Shown: positions 57,926 to 64,000 of the stretch, one piece after another
Layout: the number at the start of each line of letters is the position of its first letter
Numbering within the stretch: the stretch's first letter is position 1
Assembly: GCA_048213135.1 (NCBI GenBank)
Contig: PS015550.1
Location: 1 to 64,000, forward strand
Reading direction: 5' to 3'
Length of the DNA stretch: 64,000 nucleotides
Source: Reclinomonas americana ATCC 50394
Taxonomy: Eukaryota > Jakobida > Jakobea > Jakobida
Translations under genes and position numbers: made by a program
The notes under the pieces: model-generated
Seen by the model: only the letters and a program-made list of their open reading frames with translations
Database searches by the model: none
What the model was told of the DNA's origin: nothing

Positions 57926-58681
57926 GTTGTGTGTGTGTGTGTGTGTGTGCAAAGAGTGTGTGGAGTGCAGCCACCCGCTCACTCCAAGGTGGAGGAGAAG
58001 ATCGATGGCCAACTGACTGACTGAGTGTTTTTTCGCAACAAGGGCGCAGCGAATGCTTTTCGGAGTTGCATCTGAGGCATGACAGCAGCTGCATTCGTGC
58101 TTGCATCGGCCACGACACGTACAGCAGAATCGCAGCACGTCGCGCCTGCTGAATCTTTCTGCTGCTCAACCCCGACACCACCTCTGTCACGCGCGTGTGT
58201 GTACGTGTGCACGCTTTCCTCACCTCAAGAACACCTCCTGACATGCATTCCAGCTTTGCTCGACTGGCGGTAGGCCTGTCATTGTTCTTGCTTCCCTCAG
58301 TCAGTCATTCACTCAGTTGTCGACAGATCCCGTGTCGATCGCTGGTGACGGCCGCCGTTGGTCGCATTCTACGCGTTGTCGGTCACACCCCGACTGCGCC
58401 GAGCATTCTTCCGCAGTCAACGTTCGCCACGCGGTTGCGTTTCCTGCTTGCTGGCTGCGGCACTCTTTTTGTTATTTTCCTTTCCTTTCCGTCCCTCCTC
58501 CTGACCTGTCGCGAAGAGAATTCTCGGTTTCGAGGAATCGATTCGCGTGGTGGTGCTCACACGCGGAAGCAGGTCGTCGTATTCCTTCCCGTTGTTTATT
58601 GCCGCTTCTACGAGAGCATTTGCCACCACCTCGAAGGCTCAACAGTCTGTCACCAGCAGCAGCACCACCGCCACCAACAAG
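57926..58681. promoter_or_regulatory. Divergent region of channel 1 and hemerythrin, possibly with a 5' exon
   Basis: Between the channel-like start (minus) and the first ATG of the hemerythrin frame (plus). A (GT)n run lies at 57926-57949. The hemerythrin frame stays open upstream to 58505 without an ATG, and ATG at 58242 (MHSSFARLA followed by GTAGGC) is a candidate first exon. I could not find an acceptor that keeps phase with confidence. Confidence 0.4.
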
Positions 58682-59254
58682 ATGTCGATGCAGGCCTCGC
58701 AGCAACCCGACGTGGTCGACTTTATCATCACCGACCACCAGGTGATGAAGGACAAGCTGTCGGAGCTGAAGAATGCGGCCAGGGAGCAGCGCCAGTTGCT
58801 GCTGGAGCAAGCGGGCGCCATGCTGCGCGCGCATCAGCGAGCCGAGGAGCAGCACGTGTACCCGGGCCTGGCCAATCAGGGCTCGGAGGAGAAGGGCCTG
58901 ATCCAGCACGCTTTCGACGAGCACCGCGAGGCCGAGGCACTGCTGATGCAGCTCGAGGCATGTTCGATCGACTCGGCCGAGTTCGACAAGGTGCTGGGCG
59001 AGCTCGAAAAGGGCGTGCTGCACCACATGAACGAGGAGGAGACGAAGGTGCTGCCGACGATGCGACGCGAGCTGGAGCGCCAGCGGCTGCTGGACATGGG
59101 TGTCAAGTTTGAGCGCCAACGCTTGGCCGAGGTGGCCGCGGAGGCGCCGTCGGCCTCCAAGTTGTCGGCCGCCTCCACCGCCACCGCAGCGCTCGGCGGA
59201 ACAGCAACAACGACCACATCATCGACCACGACCTCCTCTCGCGGAACCGCCTAG
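58682..59254 (+). CDS. Hemerythrin HHE-domain protein, possibly mitochondrial
   Basis: Non-haem di-iron four-helix protein. Iron-ligand histidines and acids are visible: ITDHQVMKDKL, AHQRAEEQHVYPGL, HAFDEHREAEALL and LHHMNEEETKVLP. About 190 residues from ATG 58682; the tail is Ala/Ser/Thr-rich. Upstream in the same frame (58547-58681) lies FPLFIAASTRAFATTSK, which looks like a mitochondrial presequence but lacks an ATG, so a spliced upstream start is likely. Typical roles of HHE proteins are oxygen, NO or iron sensing, or stress protection; the exact role here is not shown. Confidence 0.85.
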   Translation: MSMQASQQPDVVDFIITDHQVMKDKLSELKNAAREQRQLLLEQAGAMLRAHQRAEEQHVYPGLANQGSEEKGLIQHAFDEHREAEALLMQLEACSIDSAEFDKVLGELEKGVLHHMNEEETKVLPTMRRELERQRLLDMGVKFERQRLAEVAAEAPSASKLSAASTATAALGGTATTTTSSTTTSSRGTA

Positions 59255-59312
59255 TGAGAGAGCACAGCTGTAGGAAAAATAGAAAGACCTTGTTAGAGGG
59301 CAGGGCAGTCGG

Positions 59313-60588
59313 AATGTATCCGCCGGAAGTTGTCCCACTCGTTCTTCTTCGTGCTCGAGTGGAGACGGGGATGCGTCCGTCCAGCGTGAAGGCCGTGAAT
59401 GCGACACTTGCCGTTGTGCGAGCCAAGCAGGGTGAGCTGCTCTCATCCTTTGTCTGTGGCCGACTCACGCACTGAGGAAGAGACCGCGACACACAGCTGT
59501 GAGTCGGAAGACGCGATGGATGTACATTGTGTTTCACACGATCGTGTTTCTCGCCGCCAGTGCCGTGCTCATCTGCACGGTCTACGATGACGCAGAGAAT
59601 GCAGAGATGCGGTGCGTCTCTCTCTCATGATCACACTCACATCAAATCACTCTTCATTCTTACACTCATCAGGGGACTCATGGAGCGCGCACGACAGTCG
59701 TTCAAGCAGGCCACATCGCTGCTGATGCAGCCGCATGTGGCCTTGTTTGTCATTGCAGCAGTTGCGGGCGGAGCGACAAGAGTTGTCTTTCATCATCATT
59801 GTCGCAGAGTCACTGACTCGATCCGCACCCTGCAGTACGCACTGTGGATTGTCTCTGCCGCCACCAAGCAGTTTGTGCTGTCACAGGTGGGCGCTACTCG
59901 CGTTGTTCTATGTCATGGCGGGCACTTCTCACTGTGTTTATCCTTGTAGCCGTGGAAGAGCGTCCTCGGCAAGTCACCCAAGGTCTGCTCCTCCGACATC
60001 TTCCACTGTCACTTGTTCGCTCACTCCCTCCTTGCCGGAAACCAACAGTCGGAAGTGGAGCGCGTGGCGCACGGCATCTCGCTCTTCGTGTACGCCATCG
60101 GCCTCATCTTTGTGCTCAGCAACTTCGGTCTCGACACCACCGTGTTGACCTCCTCGATGGGCATCACCGCCGTGGCCGCGGGCTTTGCGTTGCGCGAGTT
60201 TGCCATGAATGTGATTTGCGGACTCTTCCTGTTGGCGTACGACCAGTACCTGCCGTTGCGTCCACCACGCTGTTTATTGTGCGTTCTCCATGTGCTCACG
60301 GTGTGCACGTGTGTGGGGCAGAGGCGATCGCATCAAAGTCAAGGATTTCGAGGGCATCGTGTCGAAAGTGGTGCGTGACAGCAGTCCATCGCCCCCTTCA
60401 CAACGCTGACTCCCGTCGTGCAGCATCTGCGCTACACAGTGGTGCAAGGCGTCGACGCCAAGGACGGCCAGCTCTTCTACATCCCCAATCGCGACATGAC
60501 CGAGTCCATCGTGACCCTCATCAGCCGCGCTCCCGACGCCGAGCCAGCGCCCTCTCCCTCCAGTGACGAAGGCAGCCCATCACAGTAA
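59313..60588 (+). CDS. MscS-type mechanosensitive channel
   Basis: Start ATG 59313 (MYPPEVVPLVLL); stop TAA 60586-60588. Helices: WMYIVFHTIVFLAASAVLI, VALFVIAA joined to YALWIVSAATKQFVL, and the pore region SMGITAVAAGFALREFAMN followed by ICGLFLLAYDQYLPGDRIKV, the characteristic MscS pore helix and beta-domain entry. YIPNRDM and a short Ser/Pro-rich tail follow. About 270 residues, short for a eukaryotic member. Two introns begin GTTGCG (near 59760 and near 60256). Its stop is only 12 bases from the convergent neighbour's stop. Confidence 0.85.
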
Positions 60589-60600
60589 ACAAAAAAAGAC

Positions 60601-61152
60601 TCACAGCTTGGTACGCGTCAACAGCGGTGGATCCAGTGCCATCAGCAACGCCGACGAGAACACCGCCGACGCCGCTCCCACATCGCCCCACCGCAGAATC
60701 GCCTCACACACCGCCTCCGCCTCCTCCACCACCGTCAAGTCACACACAAAACGTCGCACAATGCTGCAGTCCTCGCCCTCTGACGGCAACGCCAGCAGGT
60801 CGCTGCTCTCATCGCCCGCTCGTCGATGCGTAAACACCACTGCCTGCACGCGCGACGACGAGCGGCACTCGCGCAGCATTGCCTCCACATCTACGCTCTT
60901 GGCGGCAGACACGGGCACCAGAAGCACCAGTGCATCGCAGGCAACCAGATCATCCGCGACACTCTCACGCGTGTGACTGGCAGCAACGCGCAGTGAGTCA
61001 CACAGAGAGAGAGAGAGTGTGTGTGTGTGCAAGTGACAACGCAACAGCACCAGTGGCAATGGGGGTCGGAACCTGCTCACTGCCACACTCGCACATCGCT
61101 CACAGAACGTGCGCTTGCCGCTGCCGGGTGCACCACACACGACAACGCGCAT
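60601..61152 (-). CDS. Small P-loop (GTPase-like) protein
   Basis: Start ATG 61152: MRVVVCGAPGSGKRTF carries a Walker A/G1 motif (GAPGSGKR). An intron with donor GTTCCG joins to SHTRESVADDLVACDALVLLVPVSAAKS, where a G3-G4-like stretch is expected. VQAVVFTHRRAG might be the G4 position, but NKxD is not present. The C terminus is helical (VVEEAEAVCEAILRWG). About 160 residues. Resembles divergent Rab-like proteins or AAGAB/p34-type GTPase-like folds; the assignment to either is uncertain. Divergent from clathrin light chain by 103 bases. Confidence 0.6.
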   Translation of the reverse strand: MRVVVCGAPGSGKRTFCERCASVAVSRFRPPLPLVLLRCHLHTHTLSLSLCDSLRVAASHTRESVADDLVACDALVLLVPVSAAKSVDVEAMLRECRSSSRVQAVVFTHRRAGDESSDLLALPSEGEDCSIVRRFVCDLTVVEEAEAVCEAILRWGDVGAASAVFSSALLMALDPPLLTRTKL

Positions 61153-61255
61153 TGTGAGAGCAGGGTTACCTTTGGCGGGGAAAGTGCCGCGCGGTAACCC
61201 CCATTCACTTTCTTTTGCGCCACTTGTTTTGTGTGCTATCCTCGCTTCCGTTATC

Positions 61256-62742
61256 ATGTCGTTCGGCATCAAGGGTTGCGTTGCGGGTAGAGGAGAAGAG
61301 GGGGAGGAGCGATAGAGGAGTGCAATGCAGTTTGTTTGTTTGGTGTGAAATGGCGCTCTCTCTCTCTCACAACTTTGTGCCTGTGTCTGTGTGTGCATTA
61401 GTTCTGGGCACTCGCGGTGCGGTGCAGGCCGAGTCTGCGCAGTTCACAGTCGGCTCTGCGCGTCAGAAGGCCTTCTGGGGTCAAGTGGTGACGCTGTTGC
61501 GTGAGGAGTGCCATGCTCATGACGCACACACCTCTGTCTCCCTCTCTCTCTCTTTCTCGCACCCAACTGACACACACACGCACGCACACACGTTGCATGT
61601 CTTTGCTGCTGTCTCTCTCTCACACACTGTATGTGCAGGCCAATGGGTGACGGTGCACTGCTGGTGCAGTTGTTTGACGATGACGATCAGGAGGCTGGTG
61701 AGTGTGTGTGTGTCTCTCTCTCTCTCTTGTGTACATCAGTGTCAGAGCAAGTGAGGGATAAGAAAGGAGAGAGAGAAGAGAGAGTTATGTTGCATGGTGA
61801 TCGTATTTGAAGTGCATTGCATCGCGTGTTGTATGTGTGTGTCGTGTCTTTGTGTGCGTGCGCGTGTGTGTGTATGTGTGTGCGTGTGCGTGTGTCTGTG
61901 CATCGCATACTCAGCCTTCTTCCTCTTCTTCTTTCTCGTTCTTTTGTCGCAGCTCGCGTGACCATTGACCTGCACACTGTGGCTCCCAACTCGAGCGACT
62001 GGTTCGACCTGAGCAACGGCTCTGGCGCTGTGCAGCTGAACTTTGAGGCCGTCGGCGGTTGCGTCCTCTGTCTCTTCGTGATGATGATGATGATCGCGCA
62101 CCTCTCATGACTCGTCTGGCTAATGTAACAGGTGCCGTGGCCATGGACGACGATCCGTTTGGCGCACCGGCGGCCTCGGGCTCTGGCTTCCAGCAGGTCG
62201 ACTCCGAGGAGGAGGAGGAAGAGGAGGAGAGCGAGGAGGAGGAGGAGGAGCACCACAGCTCGGAGCCAACGCCGCTCATGTTGTGGCAGGAGAAGCACAA
62301 TGCGGAGCTCATTGAGCGCGCCACCGCCGCGCGTGCCAAGCGCGACGAGCGCAAGACCGGCGCCCGCGACTGGTTGAAGAAGTTCTACGAGGATCGCGAC
62401 GGCAAGCTGTCTGCCAAGCAGAAGCTCAACCGGTGCGCTTTACATTTTTGGTAACCATTCATCCCTCCCTTGCCGCCCTTCTCAACCCCGCCCCGCATGT
62501 GCAGCCAACAAAACCAGGCTCTGGTGGAGAAGATCAATGCCAACCTCGGCGTTGGTCAGATCTGGGAGCGTGTCAGCAACCTCATCAACATGGGCGCCAA
62601 CTCGGCCGGTCGCAAGGACGTGGCTCGCATGCGCTCTGTGCTGCTGCAGGTGAAGAACTCGACTCCGGCTCACTTGGCGCGTCACGACGCCGTCGCCGCT
62701 GGCGGCCGTGGCGGTGCTTCGGGCTCGGCCGATCTGTTCTAA
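61256..62742 (+). CDS. Clathrin light chain with N-terminal extension
   Basis: Regulates clathrin cage assembly by binding the heavy-chain hub. Start MSFGIKG joined by a GTTGCG intron to VLGTRGAVQAES. The first 95-100 residues (VTIDLHTVAPNSSDWFDLS and others) are unlike a light chain. The classic part then begins with DDDPFG and an acidic run, heavy-chain-binding helix LMLWQEKHNAELIERATAAR, KARDWLKKFYEDR-like TGARDWLKKFYED, and the C-terminal block WERVSNLINMGANS, DVARMRSVLLQVK; stop TAA 62740-62742. Three GTTGCG introns (near 61277, 61497 and 62057) build the extension, each keeping phase. The light-chain identity is secure; the extension could be a second domain or a mis-joined neighbour. 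Confidence 0.85.
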
Positions 62743-62930
62743 GCTCTTTCTCTCTCCCTCTCTGTGTGTTTTTTTGTGGCAAATATGGTCTTTTTTAAGC
62801 GCTGTCTCGTCGTGTGCGTGTCTTCCTCCTCCTCCTCTTGTTCTTCTTTCATTTTTACGTGAGTACACTTGTGCACAACAGACTGTGGTTACCTCCTCCT
62901 TTCTCCTCCCTCTACTGTGTCAATTTGTCT

Positions 62931-64000
62931 TTACTTTATCTTTGAGTATCGCGCCAGGTCGTCGAGACTTCCGTAGCGCCGCTTGACCAGATTGCGATGC
63001 GCGGACTCCAAGAAGCGCGCCTTGCGGTCAAAGTCGAGCGATGTGCGGCTGCGTGGCAGGCCGTCGTGCATGCCTGGCGAACTGCGGCCACTACTGTTGC
63101 CGCCGGTCTCGGTCTGTGAGCCGGCGCGCGCACTTGTCTCCGACGGCGGATCAGCTGGCTCTGGCGTCTCGGCGCGCTCCTGCTCCGGTGTCGGTCGGGG
63201 CACGAAGAAGAGCTGCAGACGACCGCGGGCACTCTGTCCACGCGGCAGACTCCACAGCAGGTGGCCGAAAACCAGCGACACCAGAATGACGCACACTGAG
63301 ACGACGGCGGCGCGCCACGGCAGCGAGAGGATCGCCACCAGAATCGGCACGCACACCCACACGGCACCGGAGGAGATGCGCTGGAGGCGACGAGCCAGCG
63401 GTGCGCGATTGACCTTGGTCAGTGAGCCCACGTAGCGGTACCACGCAAAGCTGGTGTGACAAAAGAAGTGAGCAGCCGCACCGAGTAGGGGAGAGAAAAA
63501 GGGAAGCAGTGCACGCACCACAGCGCAATGAGCAGGTACACGCCGAGCACGAAGCGATCAATGTAGGAGATGTTGCTCGACGGCACGTCGAGGTTCCAGT
63601 GGAACAAGATGAGACCCCTGCCGCAAGAGAACCAGGCGGTCAGCATGCTGCAAGAAGCCGGCCGACAATCGTCATGTGCGCGCGTGTGTGTGTACGCAAC
63701 AACAGCGAGGCACTGCACACCGAACTGCCGACGCGCACGTAGCTCTCCGGCGGCAACGTGAACGGCGCCGTGACGATAATGACCAGTGCGATCGGTGGCA
63801 GGAAGAACTTGATCATGGCCTTGAACAGCGGTCGGGTCACCGGCACGGCAAAGGTGATGGCCGAGATGGTGTCGGCGCCCCGATACAGGCCACTCGGCCC
63901 GCTGATCGACACCGCGTCTCGATCAATGTCAAAGGTCGGCAGATACACCTGTGGCAAGCCAAGAAGATGAGTTCAGACGCCACGGAATGGGTGGAAACGC
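62931..64000 (-). CDS. Pentameric ligand-gated ion channel-like protein 2, 5' end beyond window
   Basis: Paralogue of channel 1. Visible first exon (from about 63952) encodes VYLPTFDIDRDAVSISG and an extracellular end leading into TM1 KFFLPPIALVIIVTAPFTL. TM2-like YVRVGSSVCSASLL is joined over a GTTGCG intron to GLILFHWNLDVPS, then TM3 SYIDRFVLGVYLLIALW, a helix pair near 63400-63250 (VWVCVPILVAILSL, VVSVCVILVSLVFGHLL), and a Ser/Glu/Pro-rich tail ending RYSKIK (TAA 62931-62933). TM2-TM3 spacing and the NL(G/D)VPS...DRF block match channel 1 exactly, and the GTTGCG intron falls in the same place. Extracellular domain mostly outside the window. Confidence 0.65.

Noticed and set aside
63640-63680. 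Residues MLTAWFSCGR between TM2 and TM3 of channel 2
   Set aside because: Using the distal acceptor removes them and restores exact alignment with channel 1.
1-64000. tRNA, rRNA, insertion sequences, CRISPR arrays or prophage
   Set aside because: I saw no cloverleaf-like tRNA, no rRNA-like blocks, no transposase frames and no regular spacer arrays; a covariance-model search was not possible.

Overview
The window is nuclear DNA of a free-living, gene-dense, GC-rich unicellular eukaryote. Genes contain many spliceosomal introns, mostly 50-110 bp. The gene set is eukaryotic (complex I NDUFV1, NIPP1, Fcf2, clathrin light chain, EIPR1, ABCA transporters). There is no sign of operons, ribosome-binding sites or a plasmid or phage backbone. 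I cannot name the species. Seven runs of N (assembly gaps) interrupt the sequence and hide parts of at least seven genes. I modelled genes by splicing protein-like frames across GT-AG junctions that keep phase.

Layout: NDUFV1 (3' part, +); a NIPP1/PPP1R8-like FHA protein (-); an apparent EF-hand/Fcf2 fusion (+); a small unknown gene (-); a large protein kinase with an IRE1/RNase L-type KEN ribonuclease domain (+); three tandem GT61/DUF563 secretory glycosyltransferases (+); a TPR protein (+); a WD40/coiled-coil/pseudokinase protein (+); two tandem ABCA half-transporters (-); an unknown gene (+); two tandem DxD nucleotide-sugar transferases (-); a third ABCA half-transporter (+); two convergent EF-hand-like paralogues; EIPR1 (+); a pentameric ligand-gated-channel-like protein (-); a hemerythrin (+); an MscS channel (+); a small P-loop GTPase-like protein (-); clathrin light chain with an unusual N-terminal extension (+); and a second channel-like protein (-, runs off the right edge).

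Genes work together mainly as families: lumenal glycosyltransferases, lipid-type ABCA exporters, clathrin and EARP/GARP trafficking factors, and membrane channels. Tandem or neighbouring paralogues are a recurring pattern. Intergenic spaces can be very short (12 bp between MscS and its convergent neighbour, 57 bp between the two DxD transferases).

The most unusual sequence-level observation is a second, very frequent class of intron whose 5' splice site reads GTTGCR (mostly GTTGCGT). It coexists with ordinary GTRNGT-type donors. I placed about 55 such introns on both strands, in nearly every gene. In conserved proteins such as NDUFV1 these introns are certain, because their removal restores the expected protein.
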